Positions 51,402 through 59,738 of a stretch of DNA of 64,000 nucleotides are shown one piece after another. Numbering within the stretch: the stretch's first letter is position 1; each line of letters starts with the position of its first letter. The notes under the pieces were generated by a model that was not told the origin of the DNA, ran no database searches, and saw only the letters and a list, made by a program, of their open reading frames with translations. Location: assembly GCA_052078155.1 (NCBI GenBank), contig JBQJBP010000001.1, positions 434,001 through 498,000 on the forward strand, in the 5' to 3' direction. The position numbers were made by a program, and so were the translations under genes. The DNA is from CAXBMB01 sp052078155 (GTDB lineage: Bacteria; Pseudomonadota; Alphaproteobacteria; Kiloniellales; DSM-21159).

Positions 51402-51709
51402 GGCCCGAACGTAAGTCTGATCCGTCAGACAGCCGTGTAAAAAGACTCCTCCTTCTGGGTCATTCAGAAGAAAAACCAGAAAAACACGTAAACTCCGGGG
51501 CGTTGCTCTGCGGCTGATTCTGAGAAGAATCGTTCCAGACCTGACTCAGGCTGTTTTTCGATTATCTTCGTAATATCAGTAGATTATCGCTGTGTTTTGC
51601 CTTGGTGTTGTTGTTGTTTGAGGGGCTGGCTTTCAGAAGAAAGGGCCCTGGCAATCGGGTCGTTGGGCGAATGGCTTGCTGCAAAGCGGCGCAGGCTGCA
51701 TTGGTCGCC

Positions 51710-51738
51710 TTGCAGGGGCGGGGTCTTTTTGCCATAGT
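51710..51738 (+). promoter_or_regulatory. Candidate sigma-70 promoter of tatABC
   Basis: TTGCAG (51710-51715), a 17-nt spacer and CATAGT (51733-51738) lie 64 nt upstream of the tatA ATG. The flank catagtccgctc resembles the tatagtccgcgc of the yajC promoter. Confidence 0.55.
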
Positions 51739-51801
51739 CCGCTCTCGTTTCGAGGCATTGCGTCCCTGGATTTTGCGTCCCTGGTATGGAGAGCGCCCAA
51801 A

Positions 51802-52041
51802 ATGGGTACTTTTAGCATTTGGCACTGGTTGATCGTCTTGGCGGTCGTGTTGGTTCTTTTTGGTGGTGGTGGGAAAATTCCCAAATTGATGAAAGACCTG
51901 GGGTCTGGCATCAACCAGTTCAAAAAGGGCTTGAAAGAAGAAGACAAAAAGTCGGCTGACGCCTCTAAGGAAGCCATCACGGAAGACAAAGAGTCGACCG
52001 TTGTGGAAGCGTCCAGCGAAGACAGCAAAAAGGCCTCTTAA
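51802..52041 (+). CDS. tatA: Sec-independent protein translocase TatA
   Basis: This 79-residue protein from ATG 51802 has one N-terminal membrane helix (WHWLIVLAVVLVLFGGGGKIP), the glycine-lysine hinge FGGGGKIPKLMKDLG, then an amphipathic helix and a charged tail rich in K, E, D and S. The start is set by the TatA pattern MGTFSIWHWLIV and a GGAGAG upstream; the longer frame from 51676 does not fit the family. It polymerises to form the twin-arginine pore. A hairpin separates it from tatB, which is common in this operon. Confidence 0.93.
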   Translation: MGTFSIWHWLIVLAVVLVLFGGGGKIPKLMKDLGSGINQFKKGLKEEDKKSADASKEAITEDKESTVVEASSEDSKKAS

Positions 52042-52050
52042 GGTTTTTTG

Positions 52051-52095
52051 CGTAAAAGGGGGCTGCGGTTTTGATAAAGCTGAGCCCCTTTTGCG
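52051..52095 (+). terminator. Hairpin between tatA and tatB
   Basis: CGTAAAAGGGGGCT pairs with AGCCCCTTTTGCG around a loop, with two mismatches. The short TTTTG tail suggests partial termination, which would give more TatA than TatBC. Confidence 0.6.
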
Positions 52096-52161
52096 ACTCA
52101 TCTGCTTCAGTTGTGGAACAGGTGGGACGTCTTTTTTGGTTCAATTTGATTAGGCTGCGCG

Positions 52162-52623
52162 ATGTTTGACATCGGTTGGTCCGAAATGGCTGTGATCGCC
52201 TTGCTGGCGGTGATCATTATCGGGCCCAAAGATCTGCCGCGTGCCATGCAGTCGATGGCGAAATGGGTGAAGAAAGCCCGCTCGCTGACCCGGGAGTTTC
52301 AGTCGGGCATTGACGATATGGTGCGTGAAGCTGACCTGGAGGACGCCCGTAAGGCGGTCCAGTCCAGTCGTAATTTCAGCATGGAAAAAACCCTGCAGGA
52401 AACGGTGGACCCCACAGGCAGTATGAAAGACGATCTGCGTGAAGTCGAAGAAACGGCGCGCAGGACGGAATCAGAGTCCGCAGCCAGCAAGGCTGAAGAT
52501 CTGAAAGCGGCCGAACCAGACGACAGTCAAGAGGACAACGCTTCTTCTGATAGCGCACCAGCTGCAAATGAAAAGATTGCAGATGACGCCAAGAAGGAAA
52601 AAGTGTCCGAGGCCAGTGGGTAA
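52162..52623 (+). CDS. tatB: Sec-independent protein translocase TatB
   Basis: This 153-residue protein has an N-terminal membrane helix (MFDIGWSEMAVIALLAVIIIGPKDLP, the standard TatB start) with the GPK(D)LP hinge. An amphipathic helix follows (RAMQSMAKWVKKARSLTREFQ), then a disordered acidic tail. TatB and TatC form the receptor for twin-arginine signal peptides. It precedes tatC by 3 nt. Confidence 0.94.
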   Translation: MFDIGWSEMAVIALLAVIIIGPKDLPRAMQSMAKWVKKARSLTREFQSGIDDMVREADLEDARKAVQSSRNFSMEKTLQETVDPTGSMKDDLREVEETARRTESESAASKAEDLKAAEPDDSQEDNASSDSAPAANEKIADDAKKEKVSEASG

Positions 52624-52626
52624 GCC

Positions 52627-53433
52627 ATGACCGAAAACACGATGGATCAAGAAGAGCACAAAATGCCCCTGCTGGAGCATTTGATTGAGCTGCGCAAGCG
52701 GCTGCTCTATTCGGTACTGGCCCTGTTGGTGGCTTTCCTGGTCGCCTTCTACTTTGCCCAAGGCCTGTTCAATTTTCTGGTGACGCCTCTGGCGGACATT
52801 CTGTTGTCCCTGGATGCCAATCGAAATCCCCGCATGATCTATACGGATCTGACGGAGTATTTCTTCACTCAGATCAAGGTGGCCTTTTTCTTCGGGGCCT
52901 TTGTGACCTGCCCGATCTTCCTGACCCAGATCTGGCTCTTTGTCGCTCCGGGGCTCTACAAGAATGAAAAGCAGGCATTCGCGCCTTTCCTGATCGCATC
53001 GCCCCTGCTGTTCTTGCTGGGGGCGGCCCTGGTCTACTTCATCATCATGCCTTTTGCCTGGGAGTTCTTTATCTCCTTTGAGCAGACAGGCGGTGGCGGA
53101 CAGTTGCCCATCGAACTGGAAGCCAAGGTGGGTGAGTATCTGGGCCTGACCATGAAGCTGATTTTTGCCTTTGGCATCTGCTTCCAGCTGCCGGTGATCA
53201 TCACGCTGATGGCCCGGGTGGGGCTGGCGACGTCTGAAGGGCTGGCCAACAAGCGCAAGTACGCCATTGTCGGTGTCTTTGTGGTGGCTGCCATCTTTAC
53301 GCCGCCCGATCCGCTCAGCCAGTTGAGTTTGGCGATCCCCATTGTGCTGCTCTATGAAGTCTCAATTCATCTGGCCCGCATGGTGGAGCGCAAACGCGCG
53401 GAAGCCGAAGCTGAACTGGATGATGATGACTGA
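52627..53433 (+). CDS. tatC: Sec-independent protein translocase TatC
   Basis: This 268-residue protein has six membrane helices. It starts MDQEEHKMPLLEHLIELRKRLLYS, with the conserved HLxELRxRL motif, followed by YFFTQIKVAFFFGAFVTCPI, LFVAPGLYKNEKQAFAPF and VVAAIFTPPDPLSQLSLAIPI. The last is the TatC family signature. The acidic C-terminus (EAELDDDD) is cytosolic. It forms the core of the receptor with TatB. It is the last gene of tatABC, and a terminator follows. Confidence 0.96.
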   Translation: MTENTMDQEEHKMPLLEHLIELRKRLLYSVLALLVAFLVAFYFAQGLFNFLVTPLADILLSLDANRNPRMIYTDLTEYFFTQIKVAFFFGAFVTCPIFLTQIWLFVAPGLYKNEKQAFAPFLIASPLLFLLGAALVYFIIMPFAWEFFISFEQTGGGGQLPIELEAKVGEYLGLTMKLIFAFGICFQLPVIITLMARVGLATSEGLANKRKYAIVGVFVVAAIFTPPDPLSQLSLAIPIVLLYEVSIHLARMVERKRAEAEAELDDDD

Positions 53434-53490
53434 TGATGGCTGCCGGACGGCTTTAACCCCGGCAGTGGTCTCAGTCTCGTGACAAAAACC

Positions 53491-53527
53491 GCCCCAGGCC
53501 CTTAACAAGGTCTGGGGCAATTTTTTT
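53491..53527 (+). terminator. Rho-independent terminator of tatABC
   Basis: GCCCCAGGCC and GGTCTGGGGC pair with one wobble, followed by aa and seven T. Confidence 0.9.
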
Positions 53528-53704
53528 GGAGCACCTGTCCCCTGCCTGGGCAGTTGGGTGTGATAAATTCATCCAAAAGACGAAGAAACTGGGATTAGGA
53601 CCCTGCAGCGCGTGGACGCCAGCAGCGGAAGGTTCTATAAGCTGCTATCTATCTGGGCGGCATAGCTTTGCGGCCCTGTTCCCTCTAGCTAAGAGACTGA
53701 TCTA

Positions 53705-54982
53705 ATGTTTGACCTCAAGTGGATTCGTGAAGCTCCGGAAGCTTTTGATGCTGCCCTCAAGCGTCGGAACTTCGAGCCTCAGTCCGCCAAGGTTCTGGAC
53801 CTGGACAGCCAGCGTCGGCAGGCCCAGACTACCCTCCAGGAACTGCAAGCCAAGCGCAATGAAACCTCCAAGAAAATTGGGGAATTGAAGCGCAAGGGCG
53901 AAGATGCCTCCGCAGTGATGGAAGAGGTGGCTCAGATCAAGTCCCGGTTTGCCGAATTGGAGGAGCAGGATAAGGGCCTGGGCCAGGAACTGACGGATCT
54001 GCTCAGCAGCCTTCCCAATGCCCTCTACGACGACGTGCCCGATGGGGCAGACGAAGACGATAACGAACAGGTTCGGCTGGTTGGTGAGCGCCCGGAACTG
54101 GGCTTTGAAGCCAAACAGCATTTTGAGCTGGGTGAGAACCTGGGTGGTATGGATTTCGAAGCGGCTGCCCGCTTGTCCGGTTCACGCTTTGTCGTGATGC
54201 GGGGCGGGGTGGCGCGTCTGCACCGGGCCATTGGCCAGTTCATGATCGATGTTCACGTCAACGAGCATGGTTATACGGAAGTCATTCCGCCGTATCTGGT
54301 GCGTGACAATGCGCTCTACGGTACCGGTCAGCTGCCCAAGTTCGGCGAAGACCTCTTCAAGACCACCGGTGATCACTGGATGATCCCCACGGCGGAAGTC
54401 CCGCTGACCAATCTGGTGGCCGATCAGATTGTCGCTGAGGAAGAACTGCCATTGCGGGTGACGGCTCTGACGCCCTGTTTCCGTTCCGAAGCCGGATCTG
54501 CCGGCAAGGATACCCGCGGCATGCTGCGTCAGCACCAGTTCGACAAGGTGGAGATGGTTTCCGTGGTTCACCCCGATAAGTCGGAAGAAGAGCTGGAGCG
54601 GATGACTGCCTGCGCCGAAACCGTCCTGCAGCGGCTGGGTCTGCACTACCGCGTGATGAAACTCTGCAGCGGTGATACGGGCTTTGGCGCGCGCCGGACC
54701 TACGACATAGAAGTCTGGGTGCCGGGCCAGGATACTTATCGGGAGATTTCTTCCTGCTCGACCTGCGGCGATTTCCAGGCCCGTCGCATGAAAGCCCGTT
54801 TCCGTCCTTCTCAGGGCAAGGGCACCGAGTTCGTTCACACCTTGAACGGATCCGGCGTGGCCGTGGGCCGGGCGCTGATTGCGGTCATGGAAAACGGCCA
54901 GCAAGCCGACGGTTCCATCAGGATCCCGGCGGTGCTGCAGCCTTACATGGGTGGCCTGGAGGTTTTGAGCGCCAATGGCTGA
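53705..54982 (+). CDS. serS: Seryl-tRNA synthetase
   Basis: This 425-residue class II synthetase has an N-terminal antiparallel coiled coil (about 30-105, ending near LSSLPNALYDDVPDG). The catalytic core has TPCFRSEAGSAGKDTRGMLRQHQFDKVE (motif 2, residues about 258-285), IEVWVPGQDTYREISSCSTCGDFQARR, and motif 3 in NGSGVAVGRALIAVMEN. The length is normal. It overlaps surE by 8 nt. The genes serS, surE and pcm form one operon. I see no T-box-like structure in the 170-nt spacer upstream. Confidence 0.97.
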   Translation: MFDLKWIREAPEAFDAALKRRNFEPQSAKVLDLDSQRRQAQTTLQELQAKRNETSKKIGELKRKGEDASAVMEEVAQIKSRFAELEEQDKGLGQELTDLLSSLPNALYDDVPDGADEDDNEQVRLVGERPELGFEAKQHFELGENLGGMDFEAAARLSGSRFVVMRGGVARLHRAIGQFMIDVHVNEHGYTEVIPPYLVRDNALYGTGQLPKFGEDLFKTTGDHWMIPTAEVPLTNLVADQIVAEEELPLRVTALTPCFRSEAGSAGKDTRGMLRQHQFDKVEMVSVVHPDKSEEELERMTACAETVLQRLGLHYRVMKLCSGDTGFGARRTYDIEVWVPGQDTYREISSCSTCGDFQARRMKARFRPSQGKGTEFVHTLNGSGVAVGRALIAVMENGQQADGSIRIPAVLQPYMGGLEVLSANG

Positions 54983-55757
54983 GGCAAATAAGCCCCTGGC
55001 GGGCCAGCGTATTCTGATTTCCAATGACGACGGCATTCACGCGCCGGGTCTGAAGGTGCTGGAAGATGTGGCTCGTCAGCTTAGTGATGATGTCTGGGTT
55101 GTGGCACCGGAGACAGAACAGTCTGCGGCCAGTCACGCCCTGACCATCCGGCGTCCCTTGTCTATTCGCCGCCTTGGAGACCAGCGCTTCTCCGTTGACG
55201 GGACCCCCACAGACTGCGTGGTGGTGGCTGTCAACAAGATCCTGGCGGACAAAAAGCCGGACCTGGTGCTCTCCGGCGTCAATCACGGGGCCAATCTGGC
55301 AGAAGACGTTGGCTACTCCGGAACCGTTGCGGTGGCGATGGAAGCGACTCTGCTGGGCATCCGCGCTTTTGCCCTCAGTCAGGCACGCCGGCCTGAAGTT
55401 GCGACGGATTTCGCCTCGGTCAAGGTCTATGCGGCCGGATTGATTCAGCGCCTGGCCAGTGTCGACTGGGAAGCCGATACCCTGATGAACATCAACTTCC
55501 CGCCGCTGCCTGCTGAGCAGATCCAGGGCGTGAAGGTGGGAACCCAGGGACGCCGGGATGCCATGGTGCAACTGGTGGAGGGCAAGGACCCCTCAGGTCG
55601 GCCCTATGTCTGGATCGGTGATTTTGCCAGTCATACGTCGCCGGATGAGGGGACTGATCTTTCGTTAATCTATTCCGGGCATATTTCTGTTACCCCCTTG
55701 CATCTGGATCTGACCCACAAGGGGATGCTGGGGACCATTGAGGAGTTGTTGGGGTGA
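54975..55757 (+). CDS. surE: 5'-nucleotidase SurE
   Basis: This 260-residue protein has the SurE start RILISNDDGIHAPGLKVL, where the two aspartates bind metal. VVAPETEQSAASHALTIRRPL and VLSGVNHGANLAEDVGYSGTVAVAMEATL (SGTVxAA is the signature) follow. It dephosphorylates nucleoside 5'- and 3'-monophosphates and short polyphosphate, and is linked to stress survival. It overlaps serS by 8 nt and pcm by 4 nt, so all three are coupled. Confidence 0.95.
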   Translation: MAEANKPLAGQRILISNDDGIHAPGLKVLEDVARQLSDDVWVVAPETEQSAASHALTIRRPLSIRRLGDQRFSVDGTPTDCVVVAVNKILADKKPDLVLSGVNHGANLAEDVGYSGTVAVAMEATLLGIRAFALSQARRPEVATDFASVKVYAAGLIQRLASVDWEADTLMNINFPPLPAEQIQGVKVGTQGRRDAMVQLVEGKDPSGRPYVWIGDFASHTSPDEGTDLSLIYSGHISVTPLHLDLTHKGMLGTIEELLG

Positions 55758-56407
55758 CACATCCCCCGCGCAACATACGTTTGCTGATGCAGTTAAGGCG
55801 GGGCGGTATCCACGATACGGCCACCTTGTCTGCGCTTGAGCGCATCCCGCGGGAACTGTTTGTGCCGCCGTCTTTCCAGGACCAGGCTTACGAGAACATT
55901 GCGCTGCCCATTGGGCTGGGCCAGACCCTCAGTCAGCCCCAGGTGGTCGCCATGATGACCCAGGCCCTGAAAACAGATAAGCAGCAAACGGTGCTGGAGA
56001 TTGGCACCGGGTCCGGCTATCAGGCCGCCATTCTTTCGCGCGTTTGCCGTCGGGTCTACACCATTGAACGGCATCGAGAACTGCTGGCAGAAGCCGAAAC
56101 CCGTTTCCAGGAATTGCGCCTGCACAACATTACCAGCCGATTTGGCGATGGCAGCAAAGGCTGGCCGGAGCACCGGACCTTTGACCGGATCATCGTGACC
56201 TGTGCAGCTGAGTTTGCCCCCGAACCGCTGCTGGAGCAGTTGAAGGAGGGGGGCACCATGGTGCTGCCCGTTGGCGGGCAGGGGCGGGAACAGACCCTGA
56301 TTCGGATGACCAAAACGCCGGACGGTTTGGTTGAGGAGAATCTGGGGCTGGTGCGATTTGTTCCGCTGGTGGCCGACCTGCCGGAAGACAAGAGTGCCTC
56401 TGCCTGA
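55754..56407 (+). CDS. pcm: Protein-L-isoaspartate O-methyltransferase
   Basis: This 217-residue enzyme has the full PCMT pattern: RIPRELFVPPSFQDQAYENIALPIGLGQTLSQP (the substrate-binding start), SAM motif I in VLEIGTGSGYQAAILSRV, VYTIERHRELLAEAETRF, GDGSKGWPEHRTFDRIIVTCAA, and GGTMVLPVGGQGREQTLIRM. It methylates isoaspartyl residues in damaged proteins. The start is GTG 55754, overlapping surE by 4 nt. The order surE-pcm-LysM/M23 lipoprotein is that of enteric bacteria too. A diverged paralogue lies at 20704-21357. Confidence 0.96.
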   Translation: MTHPPRNIRLLMQLRRGGIHDTATLSALERIPRELFVPPSFQDQAYENIALPIGLGQTLSQPQVVAMMTQALKTDKQQTVLEIGTGSGYQAAILSRVCRRVYTIERHRELLAEAETRFQELRLHNITSRFGDGSKGWPEHRTFDRIIVTCAAEFAPEPLLEQLKEGGTMVLPVGGQGREQTLIRMTKTPDGLVEENLGLVRFVPLVADLPEDKSASA

Positions 56408-56563
56408 GGCTGGTTGTTCTCTTTGGCCATGAGGGTAAGAGACCGGCTGGCGGGACTTTTTTTCTGTCGCTTTTCTATCTAGACTCCTTTGCCTGCTGCA
56501 CCGCCGTGGTGTGCAGCCGGAGTCTTGATTTTAGGTCAGCTTAAGATTGGTTTGGAAACGGGT

Positions 56564-57916
56564 GTGGTGATCGGGGGTCTCACAAAAAACTGGCGCCGTG
56601 CGGCAACCGGGATATCAATCCTTGGTTCTGTTCTGGTCCTTTTATCCGCCTGTTCCAATCCAGAGCGAATCCGGGCCTATGACCGCCTGTTGGCTGAGCA
56701 GAACCGCAGTGGTCAGGGGCAGGGGAGCGGAACGGGCACCCAGCAGACATCCGCCAACAGCTCCGGTTCCATTCGACCAAGCGCCAGCCGGCCCTGGCAG
56801 GTCGTTGACGGTATCTATCAGGTTCAAAGCGGCGATACGCTCTATGGCATATCAAGAGGCTTGAATGTGCCACTGCGCTCCCTGATCGATGCCAATGGGC
56901 TGGAGCCTCCTTATCGGCTGCGGGTCGGCCAAAGGCTGGTGACGCCAACTCAGCGCAGCCACCTAGTGGTGGCCGATGACACGATCTATGGCATTGCCCG
57001 ACGCTATAACGTAGATCGCTCGGAACTGGTGCGTCTGAACCAGTTGCAGGCACCTTACACCATATCCGTGGGGCAATTGCTGTTGTTGCCTGAGTCCAAC
57101 CCGGCCGCGCGCTTTGTGGCCACCGGCGATCAGGCAAACCAGCAGCAGGTCCAACTTCTTGGTCAAACAGACCAGACAACTCAACCAGCCTCAGCTTCTG
57201 CTTCCTCTAGCGCGCAACAGCAGGCTGCCCCTCTAGCCGCACCAGCGGGCCCCAAGCCAACGCCCGCTCCGACCAGTTCCAGCACGACATCGACAAGTGT
57301 GACTGCCCAGCAATTGGCGGCCCGCACAAACGCTCAGGAGGTGATGCTGGGGGGGAAGGTCGTAAGTCTGGCGCCTGCAGCGCCGCGGCCCCAGGGGAAT
57401 TCACCCGTCCTGACCGGGCGCAGCGACTCTCGGGTGGCGCTTGCCAGCACCTCGAACGGGACCGGCAGCGCATCAGGAACCGGAAAAGCACAACTGTCCG
57501 GCCCCTTGCCCAAACCGCCGGCACGCAGTTCAACCCGCTTTGCCTGGCCGGTTAACGGATCCATCCTGACGCCCTATGGCCCGCAGGCCGGTAAGCTGCA
57601 TAACGACGGGATTAACATCACCGCGCCCAAAGGCACACCCATTCTGGCCGCAGAAAACGGAGTGGTGGCCTACGTGGGCGATGGCCTTAGAGGTTTTGGC
57701 AATCTGTTGCTGGTCAAGCACGCGGATGGCTGGGTGTCGGCCTATGCCCATGCAGACAGCCTGAGCGTTAAACGGGGGCAGGTGGTGCGGCGCGGCCAGC
57801 CCATTGGTCGTGTCGGGCGCAGTGGCTCTGTTTCGCGCCCTCAGCTGCATTTTGAGTTGCGCAAAGGCACCCGGGCCATGGATCCGCTTCGGCTGTTGGA
57901 AAAGAGCGCCGGGTAG
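56564..57916 (+). CDS. LysM-LytM lipoprotein (NlpD/DipM-like)
   Basis: This protein of about 450 residues has a lipoprotein signal with lipobox LSAC followed by SNPERIRAY. Two LysM domains follow (QVQSGDTLYGISRGLNVPL and VVADDTIYGIARRYNVDRS). A Ser/Thr/Gln-rich linker leads to a C-terminal M23/LytM domain (GKLHNDGINITAPKGTPILA, HADGWVSAYAHADSL and QLHFELRKGT). In the first metal motif, DGIN replaces the HxGxD form, so the first His and the Asp ligand seem lost. Such degenerate LytM domains, as in NlpD and Caulobacter DipM, activate amidases rather than cut peptidoglycan. The start is probably one of two GTGs at 56564/56567; the longest frame starts at 56489. Confidence 0.85.
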   Translation: MVIGGLTKNWRRAATGISILGSVLVLLSACSNPERIRAYDRLLAEQNRSGQGQGSGTGTQQTSANSSGSIRPSASRPWQVVDGIYQVQSGDTLYGISRGLNVPLRSLIDANGLEPPYRLRVGQRLVTPTQRSHLVVADDTIYGIARRYNVDRSELVRLNQLQAPYTISVGQLLLLPESNPAARFVATGDQANQQQVQLLGQTDQTTQPASASASSSAQQQAAPLAAPAGPKPTPAPTSSSTTSTSVTAQQLAARTNAQEVMLGGKVVSLAPAAPRPQGNSPVLTGRSDSRVALASTSNGTGSASGTGKAQLSGPLPKPPARSSTRFAWPVNGSILTPYGPQAGKLHNDGINITAPKGTPILAAENGVVAYVGDGLRGFGNLLLVKHADGWVSAYAHADSLSVKRGQVVRRGQPIGRVGRSGSVSRPQLHFELRKGTRAMDPLRLLEKSAG

Positions 57917-58042
57917 GCCAATTGCCGCGTGGTGGTGTTTTTCAGCCCCTCTGCAGGTGCCGGGGCAGGTGCGGGCGCTGACAAACCTGACCGCCTGGTC
58001 TGGAAGCGGCTTAAGCCTGAATCCCATTTTCCAAAGACCCAA

Positions 58043-58133
58043 TAGAGAAAGTTCGGCAGAAGTTGAATGATCCTGCCGTGACGCCAGATTTGTGAATTCA
58101 CCTCTTTTCATCGTTTGGGAACGAGACTTTGTC
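58043..58133. repeat. Dispersed MITE-like element, left-part fragment (copy 8)
   Basis: tagagaaagttcggcagaag, then gaatgatcctgccgtgacgc, then gtgaattcacctcttttcatc, aligns with the left and central parts of copies 5 and 2. The right end is absent. It lies in the otherwise gene-free spacer 57917-58403. Confidence 0.5.
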
Positions 58134-58403
58134 GCAGGAGTCTGTCTTGTTCGCGGCCTTTTTGTCTCAAATAAGCCATTGATCTAAAAACGAAATCCCA
58201 TTCGTCGCATCTGACTAATTCTTCAGTGTCATTCTGTGAAATTCTCAGGACAGCTTCGGAAGGCTGTTAGGAAAGACAAGGTGCTTTCCAGCTGTGCAGC
58301 AACAGGGCCTTCCGCTGAACAAAAGAGACGGCCAAGAGGTTAAGGAAGCTGCCCTGGTGGCAGGTTACCTGGGATCTGGGTCTGGCTCTTGCTGAGAGGT
58401 GCC

Positions 58404-59660
58404 ATGTTCCAGCGACGTATCCCTGAACAGGTCCGTCATCCCTCAAAAGCCGGGGTGCGGAGTTTTGCCGTGTTGTCAGGCACGGAAGCCATTGTGCGCG
58501 GTGTGCTGATCTCGGTCATGCCCATTGCCATGTACCGCGCCTTTCAGGATTCCAGCCTGGTCTCGGAACTCTACTTCGGCATTGGTGTCTTCTCCATGAT
58601 CTGGGGGCTCTTTGTTCCCTGGCTGACCCGCTACATTCCCCGGCGATGGCTTTATACCTGCGGCGTGCTGACCTACATTGCCAGTGCCGTTCTGGCGGTG
58701 CTGGGCGAAAGTCAGATGATTGCCGTCGCTCTCCTGATGAATATGATGGCCACCGTGACGGTGTTCATCTGTCTCAATGCCTATGTGCTGGATTACGTGG
58801 GCAACAAGGAACTGGGGCGCTGTGAGACACTGCGCATGTTTTACAGCGCGATCTCCTGGACGGCGGGGCCTGCTGGCGGGGTGTTCCTGATGCAGTGGTG
58901 GGAGCCTGCGCCCTTTGTTGTGGCGGGCGTGGCGGCGGTGATCCTGCTGATCGTCTTCTGGTGGCTGCGCCTGGGCAACGGCAAGCAGATCAGCCGCGCC
59001 AAGGCACCGGCACTCAATCCTCTGGCGTTTCTCGGGCGCTTTTTTGTACAGCCCCGCCTGGTGGCTGGCTGGCTTTTTGCGGTGTTCCGCTCCTGCGGCT
59101 GGTGGGTTTATGTGGTCTATCTGCCGGTTTATGCCATTGAATCGGGCCTGGGGGAGAACGTGGGCGGCACGGCGCTTTCCATCAGCAATGCCATGCTTTT
59201 TGCCACGCCCTTGATGCTGAAGTGGGCGCAGCGCCGTTCCGTCCGGCGGGTGGTGCGCATCGGGTTCCTCTTCAGCGGTCTGGCCTTTGTGGTGGCATCG
59301 GGTCTGGCTGACTTTCCCTGGCTGGCCATTGCCGTCCTGATGGTCGGCGTCATCTATCTGGTTCTGCTGGACATCTATGGTGGTCTGCCGTTCCTGATGG
59401 CGGTACGCCCGCCGGAACGCACGGAGATGTCAGCTGTGTACTCCAGTTTCCGGGATTTTTCCGGCGTGCTGACACCAGGTGTTGCCTGGCTGGTCCTGCT
59501 GGTGTTTCCGCTGTCCGGTGTTTTTGCAGCCGCAGGGCTCGGTCTGTTGGCCAGCTGGGCCATCGCCGGACGGTTGCATCCGAGATTGGGATTGCCAAAG
59601 ATCAAGCTGCCTGAGCCGACTTTGCCGGCCACGCCAGCCCCTCAGACAAGGCTTGAGTAG
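58404..59660 (+). CDS. MFS-type transporter, unknown substrate
   Basis: This protein of about 418 residues has 12 predicted membrane helices and the MFS layout: a basic cytosolic loop after the second helix (TRYIPRRWLYTCG), a second after helix 8 (KWAQRRSVRRVVRIGF), and a central loop of about 25 residues (LRLGNGKQISRAKAPALNP). The start ATG 58404 has GAGAGG upstream. No neighbour gives a substrate. The sequence FQRRIPEQVRHPSKAGVRSFAVLSGTEAIVRG has no subfamily motif I can name. It is a single gene with a repeat fragment upstream and no terminator that I can define. Confidence 0.78.
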   Translation: MFQRRIPEQVRHPSKAGVRSFAVLSGTEAIVRGVLISVMPIAMYRAFQDSSLVSELYFGIGVFSMIWGLFVPWLTRYIPRRWLYTCGVLTYIASAVLAVLGESQMIAVALLMNMMATVTVFICLNAYVLDYVGNKELGRCETLRMFYSAISWTAGPAGGVFLMQWWEPAPFVVAGVAAVILLIVFWWLRLGNGKQISRAKAPALNPLAFLGRFFVQPRLVAGWLFAVFRSCGWWVYVVYLPVYAIESGLGENVGGTALSISNAMLFATPLMLKWAQRRSVRRVVRIGFLFSGLAFVVASGLADFPWLAIAVLMVGVIYLVLLDIYGGLPFLMAVRPPERTEMSAVYSSFRDFSGVLTPGVAWLVLLVFPLSGVFAAAGLGLLASWAIAGRLHPRLGLPKIKLPEPTLPATPAPQTRLE

Positions 59661-59738
59661 AATGCCGGAATTCTCCCTCTCTCTTTAATTGAGGATCTCC
59701 GGGGTCTAAACTCTTCTGGGGGTTACGGGAGAGGGACT

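Noticed and set aside
53534..53704. T-box-like leader before serS
   Set aside because: No specifier loop or T-box core is present, and T-boxes are not expected in alphaproteobacteria.
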